Source: JAJTGZ01 sp964403525
GTDB lineage: Bacteria; Planctomycetota; Phycisphaerae; Phycisphaerales; UBA1924
DNA length: 64,000 bases
NCBI GenBank assembly: GCA_964403525.1
Contig: CAYOGE010000012.1
Span: forward strand, 22,852 to 86,851
Reading direction: 5' to 3'
The translations under genes and the position numbers were made by a program. The notes beneath the pieces are model-generated. The model was given only the letters and a program-made list of their open reading frames with translations, ran no database searches and was not told the DNA's origin. This document shows positions 18,572 through 29,236 of this stretch, one piece after another. Position 1 is the stretch's first letter. Each line of letters begins with the position of its first letter.

Positions 18572-21043
18572 ATGAACACCCACCTTGTTGCAGCATGCCT
18601 CGTCGCCGCGGCCCTCGTCTGCCCGCCGGCTCTGGCGCAGGAGTCCCACAACAACAGGCCTCCCGTGCCGGATCTCACCCAGGGTGGCCAGCCCAGCAGC
18701 AACCACACCTGGACGCTCGGCGCCACCGGTGCCCGCGGCTGGTTCTGGAACTGGAAGCTCGCCTCGGGCGTCCAGAACGACGATGCACGCCAGATCCTCA
18801 TCACCGATGTCGCCGAGGGCTCGCCCGCCGCCGGTCTCCTCAAGCCCGGCGATGTGATCCTGGGCATCGACGGCCAGCCGTTCCGCAGCGATGCGCGCTG
18901 CGCCTTCGCCCAGGCTGTCACCGACGCCGAGACCGAAGCCCGCGCCGGCGTGCTGAAGCTCCTCCGCTGGCGCGACGGCCAGACCGACGACATCCAGCTC
19001 AAGCTCCGCATCCTCGGCGCCTACACGCCCACCGCGCCCTACGCCTGCGAGAAGTCCAGGCTCATCTTCGAGCAAGGGTGCGAGGCGATCGCCAGACGCG
19101 GCTTCAAGAACCGAAACGGCAAGGTCCAGATCAGCATCGCCAACGACATGAACGCCCTCGCGCTGCTGGCCCTTGTCGCCAGCGGCAACGAGGCCCACCG
19201 CCCGCTCGTGGCCGAGTACGCCCGCGCGGTCGCCGACTCGCGACCCGGCGGGCTCGAGTCCTGGGGCTACGCCTACGAGACGCTCTTCCTCGCCGAGTAC
19301 GCGCTGGCGACCCGCGACCAATCGGTGATGCCCGGCCTCAAGCGCCTCACCCTCGACATCGCCCGCGGCGCCAGCGCTGTGGGCACCTGGGGCCACCGCT
19401 TCGCCGCTCCCTCGGGCAACCTGAACGGCTACGGCTGCATGAACCAGCCCGGCATCCCCCTCACCCTCGCAATGGTCCTCGCGCGTGAGGCCGGTGTGAA
19501 CGACCCCGACCTGGACAAGGCGATCGCCATGGCGAGCGCCTTCCTCCGCCAGTGGGTCGACCGCGGCGCCATCCCCTACGGCGACCACGACGCGTGGCCC
19601 TGGCACGAGGACAACGGCAAGTGCTCGGGCGCTGCCGTTCTCTTCGACCTGCTGGGCGATCGCGAAGCCGCCGCCTACTACGCACGCATGGCCACCGCCG
19701 CCTACGCCGAGCGCGAGAGCGGGCACACCGGCAACTACTTCAACATCCTCTGGGCGCTCCCGGGCGTCTCGCGCTGCGGGCCCGCCGCCACCAGCGCCTA
19801 CTTCAACCAGGCCCGCTGGTACTACGACCTCGCCCGCGCCTGGGATGGGAGCGTCGGCTACGTCGCCATCCGCGGCGAGAACTCCTACGAGAACTGGGAC
19901 TGCACCGGCTCATACCTGCTCGGCTACGCCCTCCCCCTCAAGAGCCTCTACATCACCGGCCGCCGGCCCGGCGCTGCGCCCGTGCTCACCCAGACCGAAG
20001 TGGACGAAACCATCGCCGCGGGCCGCGACTTCTCCTTCTTCGACGCCGACCGCCACCTCTGGTACGCCGACCGGCCGACCGAAGCCCTCCTCGCCGGGCT
20101 CTCGAGCTGGTCGCCCGCCGTCCGCCAGCGCTCCGCCATCGCGCTGGCCCACCGACCGGGAGACTTCCTTCCGCAACTTGTCGAGCTGCTCGACGGCAAC
20201 GACCCCCACGGGCGCTACGGCGCCTGCGAAGCGGTGGCGAACCTCGGCGCAAAGGCCGATGCGCTCGCCCCGCGCATCCGCGCTCTGCTCAACGACCGCG
20301 ACCCATGGCTGCGGATGCTCGCCGCCCGCGCCATCCCGCGCATGAGCCAGACCATCCGCAGCGCCGCCGTGCCCGACCTGCTCAACGCGGCCCTGATCAA
20401 CGACCCGAGCGACCGGCGGCAGCGCCTCGCCGGGGAGGTGGCCAAGGCCCTCTTCTCGCTCAGCCCCGGCACCGGCGAGCCCGCCCCCATCCTCGCCAGG
20501 TCACTCGACGGCGTCGACCGCCCGCTCCTGCACGCCGCGCTCAAGCGCGTCATCTCCAACGAAGATGGCCTCATCCGCGGCCTCGCCGCCGGCATCTACC
20601 CGTTGCTCACGCCAGACGATGCCCGCGCTATCCTCCCCGAGTTGGTCAGCGCCATCCGAACCAACGCCCCAAGCGGCGAGATGTTCCGCTACGGCGTCCG
20701 CTACAACGGCCTCGACCTGCTGGCCCGCCTGCGGATCACCGAGGGCATGGCCCTGAGCATCGACCTCATGAACGAGTTCGAGTGGGGGAGCGAGGTCGGC
20801 CGCTGCATCCGCCCGCTCCGCGCCTACGGCGGCGCTGCCCGCCCACTCATCCCGCGACTGCACGAGACCATCGCCGCCATGCGCGCCGACGTCAAGGCCA
20901 ACAACGGCGACACCAAGAAGCTCGACCGCGACATCAAAGCCATCGAAGGGCTCATCGCCGCGATCGAGGCCGACACCAACCCCGCCCCCACACAGAGCAT
21001 CGAAGCATTCACCGCCGCGCGGCCTGCTCCTCCGCTTCCCTGA
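18572..21043 (+). CDS. Secreted DUF6288 protein with PDZ-like domain and HEAT-like repeats
   Basis: 823 residues. A signal peptide ends at PALAQE. DLTQGGQPSSNHTWTLGATGARGWFW and ILITDVAEGSPAAGLLKPGDVILGIDGQPF give the PDZ-like N-terminal part. An alpha/alpha-barrel-like middle region follows (IPYGDHDAWPWHEDNGKCSGAAVLFDLLGD, TGNYFNILWALPGVSRCGP), and then HEAT-type repeats (ALAHRPGDFLPQLVELLDGNDPHGRYGACEAVANLG). These match the DUF6288 proteins I know from planctomycetes; their function is unknown. ATG 18572 has AAGGA upstream. It is a single-gene unit. Confidence 0.85.
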   Translation: MNTHLVAACLVAAALVCPPALAQESHNNRPPVPDLTQGGQPSSNHTWTLGATGARGWFWNWKLASGVQNDDARQILITDVAEGSPAAGLLKPGDVILGIDGQPFRSDARCAFAQAVTDAETEARAGVLKLLRWRDGQTDDIQLKLRILGAYTPTAPYACEKSRLIFEQGCEAIARRGFKNRNGKVQISIANDMNALALLALVASGNEAHRPLVAEYARAVADSRPGGLESWGYAYETLFLAEYALATRDQSVMPGLKRLTLDIARGASAVGTWGHRFAAPSGNLNGYGCMNQPGIPLTLAMVLAREAGVNDPDLDKAIAMASAFLRQWVDRGAIPYGDHDAWPWHEDNGKCSGAAVLFDLLGDREAAAYYARMATAAYAERESGHTGNYFNILWALPGVSRCGPAATSAYFNQARWYYDLARAWDGSVGYVAIRGENSYENWDCTGSYLLGYALPLKSLYITGRRPGAAPVLTQTEVDETIAAGRDFSFFDADRHLWYADRPTEALLAGLSSWSPAVRQRSAIALAHRPGDFLPQLVELLDGNDPHGRYGACEAVANLGAKADALAPRIRALLNDRDPWLRMLAARAIPRMSQTIRSAAVPDLLNAALINDPSDRRQRLAGEVAKALFSLSPGTGEPAPILARSLDGVDRPLLHAALKRVISNEDGLIRGLAAGIYPLLTPDDARAILPELVSAIRTNAPSGEMFRYGVRYNGLDLLARLRITEGMALSIDLMNEFEWGSEVGRCIRPLRAYGGAARPLIPRLHETIAAMRADVKANNGDTKKLDRDIKAIEGLIAAIEADTNPAPTQSIEAFTAARPAPPLP

Positions 21044-21060
21044 TTGCCCAAGAAGGGAAC

Positions 21061-21133
21061 AGCCGCGGATCAACGCGGATCAACGCCGATCAGCAACAAC
21101 GGCCCCCACGAGCCCCGAGCGTGAGCGAGCGGG
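21061..21133. repeat. Interspersed GCGGATCAAC repeat, copy 1
   Basis: Three tandem GCGGATCAAC-like words are followed by a GGCCCCCACGAGCCCCGAGC-type block. The same two blocks in the same order occur at 23050-23220, and the first block also at 22012-22056. All copies are intergenic. Confidence 0.75.
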
Positions 21134-21228
21134 TGCGCATACAGCAACGCCGGCGCGTGACACGATTGAGGCCACACCCTTAGCGCGTGCGGCTGGTCTA
21201 CAACGTGTTGGCATCAGCCGCGCGGGCG

Positions 21229-21876
21229 TCAGGTGGTGCGCCTGCGGCGCCCCGCTCCGGCCGCCAGCGCCCCCAGCACGAACACCGAGCCGGCGGCCGG
21301 TGCTGGCACCGTCAGCGTCACGCTGTCAACCCGGTTCGTGCCCGCCGCCGCGACGGTCTGCAGGCTCACCATGCGGAAGACCAGCAGCGCCTGATTGTCG
21401 TACGCCGCGGGCAGGTTCACAGTGAAGATGTCCATCGCCACCGGCACCCCCGGGCTGCTCCAGCCCGGCCCCGACAGCACCCGCACCGAGTAGCCCGGCA
21501 GCAGCGTCACAAAGCTCGCGCCGTCGGTGCTGACGGTGAAGTCGAACAGCTCCGGCCCCGTCGGTGACCGTCCCTGGCTCCAGCTGAAGGTCAGCCCCGC
21601 GTAGCCGGTCGAGCTGGTGCGGAACTCGAAGTAGTCGCCCGCATCCCACCCGTTGGAACTCATCGACTCCGGCGTCCCGTTGCCGGTGGGGTTGCTGATC
21701 GTGCCCCCCGTGACGGCGAACGCGTTGCCCCCCAGCGTGCCCCCCTCCGCCGCGTGCGGACCCGCCGTCGTGGGGACGCTGGTCTCGAACGTCCACTCCG
21801 CCAGCGTCACCTGCCCGCAGGCAACACCCGCGCCCGCAAGCAACGCGGCGATCGAAAGGGTCATCGTTGTCAACAT
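21229..21876 (-). CDS. Secreted protein with PEP-CTERM-type tail
   Basis: 215 residues from ATG 21876, with AGGAGAG upstream. It has a signal peptide (MLTTMTLSIAALLAGAGVACGQ). The body is beta-rich (TLAEWTFETSVPTTAGPHAAEGGTLGG...), of the kind found in choice-of-anchor surface proteins. The tail VPAPAAGSVFVLGALAAGAGRRRR is a short PEP-CTERM-like sorting signal: a VPAP motif, a hydrophobic helix and a basic end. It is expected to be processed by an exosortase and delivered to the cell surface. Function is unknown. Confidence 0.8.
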   Translation of the reverse strand: MLTTMTLSIAALLAGAGVACGQVTLAEWTFETSVPTTAGPHAAEGGTLGGNAFAVTGGTISNPTGNGTPESMSSNGWDAGDYFEFRTSSTGYAGLTFSWSQGRSPTGPELFDFTVSTDGASFVTLLPGYSVRVLSGPGWSSPGVPVAMDIFTVNLPAAYDNQALLVFRMVSLQTVAAAGTNRVDSVTLTVPAPAAGSVFVLGALAAGAGRRRRTT

Positions 21877-22011
21877 GCTCTCTCTCCTGGCGGTAACGGC
21901 CCGCACCCCGAACTGCGCATCCACGCCCGCGCGCGGAGAGGTCGGCTCACGTCAGTATGCCCTCTTCCGCCCCCTCTGTCAAGGGCGTTTCTTCCGCCAT
22001 CCCCGCCCCGT

Positions 22012-22056
22012 CGAGCATCCGAGCCAGCCACGGATGAACGCGGATCAGCACGGATC
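22012..22056. repeat. Interspersed ACGGATGAACGCGGATC repeat, copy 2
   Basis: GAGCATCCGAGCCAGCC followed by ACGGATGAACGCGGATC and a further ACGGATC word. The same lead-in, GAGCATCCGAGCCAGCC, recurs at 23050. Confidence 0.7.
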
Positions 22057-22155
22057 GTGCCTGCCAGCCTCGTGGCCTATGAGGTGATCGAGGGCAGGTC
22101 CTCCGCCCCCTGCGCCAAAGTGATCTCGCGCCATCCACACCGCGCAACCGCACGC

Positions 22156-22785
22156 TCAGCGCGAGCGGCGGCGACGGCCCAGCGCGATCATCCCGGCGAC
22201 CAGCGGCGCTGCCGAGTGGGGAGCGGGGACGATCAAGAGCCGGAAGATCACCGTCTCGTTCACGTCAGCGCGAGGGTCCCAGATGCACCCCAGCGCGGGC
22301 ATCCCGTTGTAGTCCGGGGGAAGACCAAACGAGATCGTCGCGGTCCCGTCGGTCGCGGGCACCCATCCGCTCCCCCCGCCCGAACCGCCCGCGTTGGCGG
22401 CGGCGATGAAGGCGTTGATCGCGTTCTGGTCCGGGTGCACGAAGTCGTTGGGCCCGGCGTTGTATGACTCCCACCCCATGCCCGGCAGGATCGCATCGAA
22501 CGAAGCGCCGCCGTTGGTGCTGATGTACCCGCCCAGGCCGAACACCGCGCCGTAGTCCGACACGGCCACGTAGATGTACCCGCTGGAACTGAAGACGGTG
22601 CTGAACGACTGCACCTGGTTCCAATCGTTGGCCCCGGCGAGGTGGGTCACGGTGCCGCTCGCGGTGCCGGTGAAGGCATCGAACTGGTTGTCACCGGAGA
22701 TGAACCCCTGAACGTTGACCTGCGCCTGCGCTGCGCTGGCGATGCACGCCCCCGCCGCCAGCACACCGATGGTTCGAATGGACAT
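22156..22785 (-). CDS. Secreted protein with PEP-CTERM-type tail
   Basis: 209 residues from ATG 22785, with AAGGAG 5 nt upstream. A GTG two codons earlier is too close to that site. The signal peptide ends at ASAAQAQ. The mature part is acidic and Gly/Asn-rich (GFISGDNQFDAFTGTASGTVTHL...). The tail VPAPHSAAPLVAGMIALGRRRRSR is a PEP-CTERM-like signal. It shares this layout with the neighbour at 21229-21876, but the bodies are not obviously similar. Confidence 0.8.
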   Translation of the reverse strand: MSIRTIGVLAAGACIASAAQAQVNVQGFISGDNQFDAFTGTASGTVTHLAGANDWNQVQSFSTVFSSSGYIYVAVSDYGAVFGLGGYISTNGGASFDAILPGMGWESYNAGPNDFVHPDQNAINAFIAAANAGGSGGGSGWVPATDGTATISFGLPPDYNGMPALGCIWDPRADVNETVIFRLLIVPAPHSAAPLVAGMIALGRRRRSR

Positions 22786-23358
22786 ACGCACTCCTTACTT
22801 GCTTGACCAGAGCGAGCGCCACCGCCCGACCCGTGACGACACGACACCGTCAGACTACCTCTTATTTCCAATCTGTCAACCCGAATTGTGCAGGAATCAC
22901 CGGATGCAGCGCCGATCGCCACCGGCCGCCGACCGTCACCCATGTGAACATGGGAAAGACGGGCAAGGAGCGGAGGGGGGTGGGGGGCGGGGGGGTGGTG
23001 GGAAAGGGAACGTGATGCTCAGGCTCCCGTGCCCCGCGCGATGACCCCGAGCATCCGAGCCAGCCGCGGATCAACGCGGATCAACGCGGATCAGCAACAA
23101 CGGCCCCCACGAGCCCCGAGCGTGAGCGAGTGGAGCATCCGGCCCCCACGAGCCCCGAGCGTGAGCGAGTGGGGCATCCAAACCAGCCACGGATGGACAC
23201 GGATCAGCACGGATCAGCAAGCCTCTCACCTCAACTCCCCCGCCCCCAGCTCTGACCGACTTCCCTCCGCGCCCGCCGACAACAGACCGGCGAGCGTGAA
23301 GCCCAAAGGCACACTGAAGTTCCCGAGGGGGGCGGCCATTTCATCGAGGGCGAATAGA
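22786..23358. other. 573-bp gene-free stretch filled by repeats
   Basis: The left part has AT-rich sequence (CTCTTATTTCCAATCTGTCAA) that could hold the promoter of the minus-strand gene at 22785, then a G-rich tract at 22973-23004. The right part is the repeat block 23050-23220. No coding sequence is convincing. Confidence 0.6.
23050..23220. repeat. Composite interspersed repeat block, copies 3 and 4
   Basis: A GAGCATCCGAGCCAGCC lead-in, three GCGGATCAAC-like words, then two direct copies of a 39-bp block beginning GGCCCCCACGAGCCCCGAGC at 23102 and 23141, followed by ACGGATGGACACGGATC words. The same modules occur at 21061 and 22012, so the elements are built from movable modules. Confidence 0.8.
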
Positions 23359-24768
23359 TCAGTCCCGAACCTCGCGGACCCTCAGGGTCATGTCTCCCAC
23401 GGTAGCGATCGTGTGCGTCGCATCGGTGCTGCCGTGTCTGAGCACGCGGAGGACGCCGCCGTCATGCTCGTGACTGGGGTCTGATTCTGGCGGAACGTAC
23501 AGTTCGCCCATCAGCCATGAGTGGTCGCGTGTCCGTAGGCGGAAGCCGTAGTGGCCCTTGCAGACGCCGACCCAGAATCGAGCTTGCTCGCCGCGCTCGA
23601 CGTTGAACTTCAGCGATGCAAGATCGCCACCGATGGCGCCCGACCATGGTGAATCAGCGAGCCGTCGCCAGTGTTTTTCAATCTTCTTCTCAATCTCACC
23701 AGAGGGGATTGGGCCAGGCGCAGGCTCAAAGGGTGGTTTGCCGCTCCCGAGGTTGCGGATCGCGGCTTTGATGCAAAGCAGCAACGGTCCCCCCTCGGGA
23801 GAAGCGATGTCGATTGCGCCACCAGCCTCGCTCAGTTCGGATTTTAGAACGGTGGCTGCGTCCAACACTCGCCAATTGGGATAGGGCGCAGCGAGGTACC
23901 GCGACAAGGTAGATTCTGCACCACCGTCGGCGTTTCGCCCGCTGTTGATTAAATCGGTCGGAAGAAGAATCTCGCACGTCTCTTCGAACACATAGGCGAG
24001 TTTCTCATTATCACCATCGTCCCGTGTTGTCCCCCGCCGTTTGGCACTATTGCTCCCGGCCGGCTGTGCCCACAAAGCACGGGAGGGGCCCCTGCTGAAC
24101 GCCCACGAAATCGCGCCGGGCGGATCGGAATCGCGGTACCTGCCGGACCCGGGCTTCACGGGCAGGTTCTTGAGCACGCAGCGCCCGAGAATCACATCGA
24201 CCAATCGCACCTCGTAGTCGAACTCATCGCCTGAGCCCGGACCATGGTTTCCAATCTCCACGACAATGCCAGGAAGCTGGTCTCCGCGCTTTGCGACTAC
24301 GGCCTTGTACCAGCCGTCTTCCGCAAGCAACTCGGCCAGATTCAGTTCCCTCTGTGCGATCTGGCAATCCGCGAGCGCCCTGTTTCCTGTGGACTCCATC
24401 AGGCCCCTGATCCGGCTCTCGGTATCGATCGCCATGCGGTCGAGCTCGGCGATCTGCCGATCTAACTCTTCGATCTTCGTTGCGATCGACTCCACCGCGA
24501 GGCCCTTGCCCGCGGCCTGTGCCTGAAAACTCGCCTCTTCTTGCCGCTCGGCGCGAAGGCGAGTCTGCAGGACACCGTCCTGTTCTTTCTTGCGCCGAAG
24601 TTCGGCGACCGGTTCCAATGCAGACTTAGCCGCCTGCAGCCGGTCTGTGAAGTACGCAACAAGATCGATCGTCATCGCTTCCCCGTTCGCATTTCGCACA
24701 GGAGACTTCACCTGAACACTCACGTATTCGGGTAATGCTATGTACCCGCGGTGGGTGGCTGAGGGCAT
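23359..24768 (-). CDS. Hypothetical protein with coiled coil
   Basis: 469 residues, no recognised family. Residues of about 35-125 form a long charged coiled coil (LQAAKSALEPVAELRRKKEQDGVLQTRLRAERQEE..., TKIEELDRQIAELDRMAIDTESRIRGLM). The middle has beta-rich, Gly/Pro segments, and the C-terminal part includes KKIEKHWRRLADSPWSGAIGGDLASLKFNVE. No signal peptide or membrane helix is seen. Its GC content is lower than that of most neighbours and it lies between two repeat-rich spacers, which may indicate acquisition. The start at 24768 is one of several possible. Confidence 0.65.
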   Translation of the reverse strand: MPSATHRGYIALPEYVSVQVKSPVRNANGEAMTIDLVAYFTDRLQAAKSALEPVAELRRKKEQDGVLQTRLRAERQEEASFQAQAAGKGLAVESIATKIEELDRQIAELDRMAIDTESRIRGLMESTGNRALADCQIAQRELNLAELLAEDGWYKAVVAKRGDQLPGIVVEIGNHGPGSGDEFDYEVRLVDVILGRCVLKNLPVKPGSGRYRDSDPPGAISWAFSRGPSRALWAQPAGSNSAKRRGTTRDDGDNEKLAYVFEETCEILLPTDLINSGRNADGGAESTLSRYLAAPYPNWRVLDAATVLKSELSEAGGAIDIASPEGGPLLLCIKAAIRNLGSGKPPFEPAPGPIPSGEIEKKIEKHWRRLADSPWSGAIGGDLASLKFNVERGEQARFWVGVCKGHYGFRLRTRDHSWLMGELYVPPESDPSHEHDGGVLRVLRHGSTDATHTIATVGDMTLRVREVRD

Positions 24769-25333
24769 GGCAATGAAGGTGGTGCTCTGACCGACTTCCG
24801 TGCGCCTTTTGCCCCCCCGCCCCCCGCGAACGCCGTTTTCTGCGGGTGAATGGGACTTGCCCCTCAGAAAACGGCGTTTTCTGAGAAAAAACGTCGTTTT
24901 CTGCGGGTGAATGGGCTTTGCCCCTCAGAAAATGCCGTTTTCTGAGAGAAAACGTCGTTTTCTTCTGGCGAACGCCTTTGTGCCAAGAGAAAACGCCGTT
25001 TTCTTCTGGCTAAATCGCGTTTTTGGAAGGGTGATGGGCGGGTGATGGTCGCTCCTTTGCGTGCAGCGCGGTTCTTATCGGCACCGCCCGGTTCTGGTGG
25101 GCGTGCGGAGCGAGCTGCGCACTTTCTGCGGGGGTGACGGGCACACCGATGCGGAGATTGTGCGCGACGCGCGGATTTTCTGCTCATGTTGGCTGCGCGG
25201 GGCAAAGTGCGTGCGCGGATTGGCCGACCAACTCGGCAGGCCCGGCGTCAGTCCGGGCTCCTCTCACCCTGAGGCCCTTCACCCGGCCTCCCGCCTCGCG
25301 CTCCGTGAAGTTGGATCGTTTGGAGACACCACC
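24769..25333. other. 565-bp gene-free stretch with a 61-bp tandem palindrome array
   Basis: Apart from the array at 24828-25003 the stretch contains no supported gene. The last 30 bp hold the ribosome site (GGAGA) of the gene at 25334. Confidence 0.6.
24828..25003. repeat. Tandem array, 61-bp period, of GAAAACGNCGTTTTC palindromes
   Basis: The 15-bp near-palindrome GAAAACGNCGTTTTC, or a one- or two-base variant, occurs at 24867, 24885, 24928, 24948 and 24989, and a truncated copy at 24828. Equivalent copies are exactly 61 bp apart (24867, 24928, 24989). Between them lies GCGGGTGAATGGGNCTTGCCCCTCAG in two units and a diverged version in the third. The centre base of the palindrome varies between G, T and C. 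Confidence 0.85.
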
Positions 25334-26029
25334 ATGTCAACACTCAACCCGCCGTCACCGTCACCCCGCGCCCCGTACCTCGCCTGGTGCGCTGCGCACG
25401 CACCCGTTTGGAAAAACTCGCCAACCCTGATCGGGCTCAGCGCCCCGGTTGCCACGGCTTACGACACCAGCGTCGCCAACGCCAACGCGAAGGTCGCCGC
25501 GATGGAGGCCGCCAAGACGGTCTACCACAACACCGTCGTCGAGGCCGCCACCGCGATGCGCGAGCTGCAGGCCAACACCGGCAACAACATCCGCACCATC
25601 CGCGCCTTCGCCGAGGTGCAGGCCAAGCCGAGCACGGTCTACGCCATCGCACAGATCGACCCGCCCGCCACGCCGACGCCGATGGCGCCCCCCGCGCGCC
25701 CGACCGACTTCACCGCCAGCATCGACATCGACACCGGTGCGCTGGTCATCAAGTGGAAGGCGGCCAACCCCGGCGGCAACACCAGCTACACCGTCAAGCG
25801 CCGCCTCAACTCGACCGGCGCGTGGATGCTCATCGGCGTTGCCGGCAGCGACAAGACGTTCATCGACACCTCCTTCACCGCCGGGCCCGACAGTGTGCAG
25901 TACATGGTGCAGGGTGTCCGCAGCGGCATCACCGGCCCCAGCGGCAGCGTCTCGATCAACTTCGGTAATCCCGCTGGCAGCTTCTCGATCACCTCGTTCG
26001 ACGAAGGCGACGCGAAGATGGCTGCTTGA
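25334..26029 (+). CDS. FN3-like protein, paralogue of the gene at 62720-63409
   Basis: 231 residues from ATG 25334, with GGAGA upstream. Three parts are visible: an N-terminal motif SPRAPYLAWCAAHAPVWKN, a helical region (TAYDTSVANANAKVAAMEAAKTVYHNTVVEAATAM...), and a fibronectin type III-like region (GALVIKWKAANPGGNTSYTVKRRL...TAGPDSVQYMVQGVRSG). The protein ends SFSITSFDEGDAKMAA. The protein at 62720-63409 has the same three parts and the same KMAA end. There is no signal peptide. Function is unknown. Confidence 0.75.
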   Translation: MSTLNPPSPSPRAPYLAWCAAHAPVWKNSPTLIGLSAPVATAYDTSVANANAKVAAMEAAKTVYHNTVVEAATAMRELQANTGNNIRTIRAFAEVQAKPSTVYAIAQIDPPATPTPMAPPARPTDFTASIDIDTGALVIKWKAANPGGNTSYTVKRRLNSTGAWMLIGVAGSDKTFIDTSFTAGPDSVQYMVQGVRSGITGPSGSVSINFGNPAGSFSITSFDEGDAKMAA

Positions 26030-26030
26030 G

Positions 26031-26140
26031 GAAAAGCGAAAAGCGAAAAGCGAAAAGCGAACATCAAGGCAGTCAACTCACCCCGGGCGGCAGCGCTCGG
26101 GGTTTTCATTTCCGCTTTTCGTTTTTCGCTTTTCGCTTTG
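26031..26140. repeat. Long inverted repeat built from the word AAAAGCG
   Basis: The left arm is four tandem AAAAGCG words (26031-26060). The right arm (about 26110-26140) is their complement with small differences. The loop contains a true terminator hairpin (26080-26102). It begins 2 bp after the stop of the FN3-like gene. Confidence 0.8.
26080..26106 (+). terminator. Terminator of the FN3-like gene
   Basis: CCCCGGGCGGCAGCGCTCGGGG folds with a CCCCG/CGGGG base and is followed by TTTTCATTT. It is nearly the complement of the hairpin at 29164-29190 and close to that at 62659-62688, so these are copies of one terminator type. Confidence 0.75.
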
Positions 26141-26163
26141 CCCTTTTCCCCTCTCGTGACTCG

Positions 26164-27864
<1,701 letters not shown>

Positions 27865-27986
27865 GAGGGTAGAGTGTACGGTGATGCGGGTATGCTGGGC
27901 CGGGAGATTCCACGCGGCAGCGGTTACAGCCGGTGAGAGCGGTGATTGAGCGGAGCGGTTCTGCCCGATTGTGAAGAACGGTTGAA

Positions 27987-28000
27987 TGCAAGCGGTTGAT
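27987..28000. promoter_or_regulatory. Possible LacI-type operator between glucoamylase and lacI
   Basis: TGCAAGCGGTTGAT matches 10 of the 12 fixed positions of or around TGNAANCGNTTNCA, failing in the last two. It lies 36 bp before the lacI GTG in the divergent intergenic region. The fuller site is at 38640-38653. Confidence 0.4.
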
Positions 28001-28035
28001 GGGCGGGCATCTGCCCATCGCCTCAGGGAGCGCGT

Positions 28036-29127
28036 GTGACACGAAGGAAGAGCCCAAGCCCGTTCAAGACGACGACCTCGATCCAGGATGTGGCGCGGCT
28101 GGCGGGCGTCTCGACGGCGACGGTGAGCCGCGTGCTGAACACGCCCGACCTTGTCGCCGTGGAGACGGCAGAGAAGGTGCGCAAGGCGGTGGCGGAGCTG
28201 AAGTACAAGCCCAACCTCTTCGCCAAGGGGCTGATGACGCGCAAGAGCCAGGTGCTGGGGATCGCCCTGCCCGACCTGCACGGCGAGTTCTACTCCACGC
28301 TGCTCCACGGCGCTGACGATGAAGCGCGCCGGCACGGGTACCAGCTGCTGGTGAGCACCGATGCGCGGCGCAACGGCGGAGGGGGCATCGACGGCGCAGG
28401 AGATGAGGAGGGCGCAGCGCAGCTCGACCTCACCTTCGGCATCGTCGAGGGGATCGCGCTGATGATCACCCAGCCGCAGGATGAGCTGGTCCGCCGCGCG
28501 ATGGGGACGGGCCTGCCGCTGGTGGTGATGGATTCGGAGGTGCGGGCGCCGACGGTCGATTGCGTGCTGGTGGACAACGTGGTCGGCACCGTCGAGGCGA
28601 TGGCCCACCTGGCGGAGAAGACGCCCAAGGACCGGATCTATTTCGTGGGCGGGCCGGAGGGGAACTTCGACACGCGGACGCGCGCGGAGGCGTTCATCAC
28701 GACGCTCAAGGGCTTCGGGCGCGCGCCGGGCCCGATGCAATTGGCGTACAAGGAATACAGCGAGGCCTGGGGGTACGAGTGGGCCCAGCAGATGAGCCGC
28801 GAGGGGGGCGCGGGAGGCGGTGTGGGGGGGCGACTCAAGGGGAGCGCGGTGCTGTGCGCCAACGACGACATCGCGGTGGGTGTGCTGCAGGCCGCGGAGA
28901 ACATGGGCCTGCACGTCGGCCCCGGCGATGACGGTGTGCGGATCGTCGGCTTCGACGACACGCGGATCGCCTCGATCGTGCGCCCCAAGCTCAGCAGCGT
29001 GCGCGTGCCGCTGATCGAGGTGGGCGCAGCATCGGTGCGGCTGCTGCTGGAGCGCATCGAAGAGCCCGATGCCCCCGCCCACGTGCTGCGCCTGCCGACG
29101 CGGCTGGTGGTGCGGCAGAGTTCTTGA
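28036..29127 (+). CDS. LacI-family transcriptional regulator
   Basis: 363 residues from GTG 28036, preceded by AGGGAG. The HTH reads TSIQDVARLAGVSTATVSRVLNTPDLVAVETAEKVRKAV, with the hinge helix AELKYKPNLFAKGLMTRKS. The periplasmic-binding-protein-like effector domain follows (VLGIALPDLHGEFYSTLLHGADDEA..., AVLCANDDIAVGVLQAAENMGLHVG). Asp/Asn residues typical of sugar effectors are present (DNVVGTVEAMAHL). A Gly-rich insertion (ARRNGGGGIDGAGDEEG) is unusual. Its neighbours are all glycoside hydrolases or a sugar-type ATPase, so it is the likely local repressor. Confidence 0.92.
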   Translation: MTRRKSPSPFKTTTSIQDVARLAGVSTATVSRVLNTPDLVAVETAEKVRKAVAELKYKPNLFAKGLMTRKSQVLGIALPDLHGEFYSTLLHGADDEARRHGYQLLVSTDARRNGGGGIDGAGDEEGAAQLDLTFGIVEGIALMITQPQDELVRRAMGTGLPLVVMDSEVRAPTVDCVLVDNVVGTVEAMAHLAEKTPKDRIYFVGGPEGNFDTRTRAEAFITTLKGFGRAPGPMQLAYKEYSEAWGYEWAQQMSREGGAGGGVGGRLKGSAVLCANDDIAVGVLQAAENMGLHVGPGDDGVRIVGFDDTRIASIVRPKLSSVRVPLIEVGAASVRLLLERIEEPDAPAHVLRLPTRLVVRQSS

Positions 29128-29163
29128 GCCGCCAGCGCGGACTGACTGGGCCGCCAACGAAAG

Positions 29164-29190
29164 ACCCCGAGCGCTGCTGCCCGGGGCCTC
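29164..29190 (-). terminator. Terminator of the secreted protein at 29237-30397
   Basis: CCCCG and CGGGG (29166-29170, 29183-29187) with extended pairing form a hairpin followed on the minus strand by TCTTTCGTT. The 22-bp core differs from the complement of the 26080 hairpin at one position. Confidence 0.65.
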
Positions 29191-29236
29191 ACGGCTGTTG
29201 CTGATGTGTGTGCGGATCTGGCGAAAGGCTTTGGGG

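Noticed and set aside
24828..25003. CRISPR array
   Set aside because: The palindromes are spaced alternately by about 20 and 40 bp, the intervening sequence is itself repeated, and there are no cas genes.
24864..25205. A minus-strand protein with repeated NDVFSQKTAF-like peptides
   Set aside because: The repeat in the translation comes from the DNA array; no start signal or family is present.
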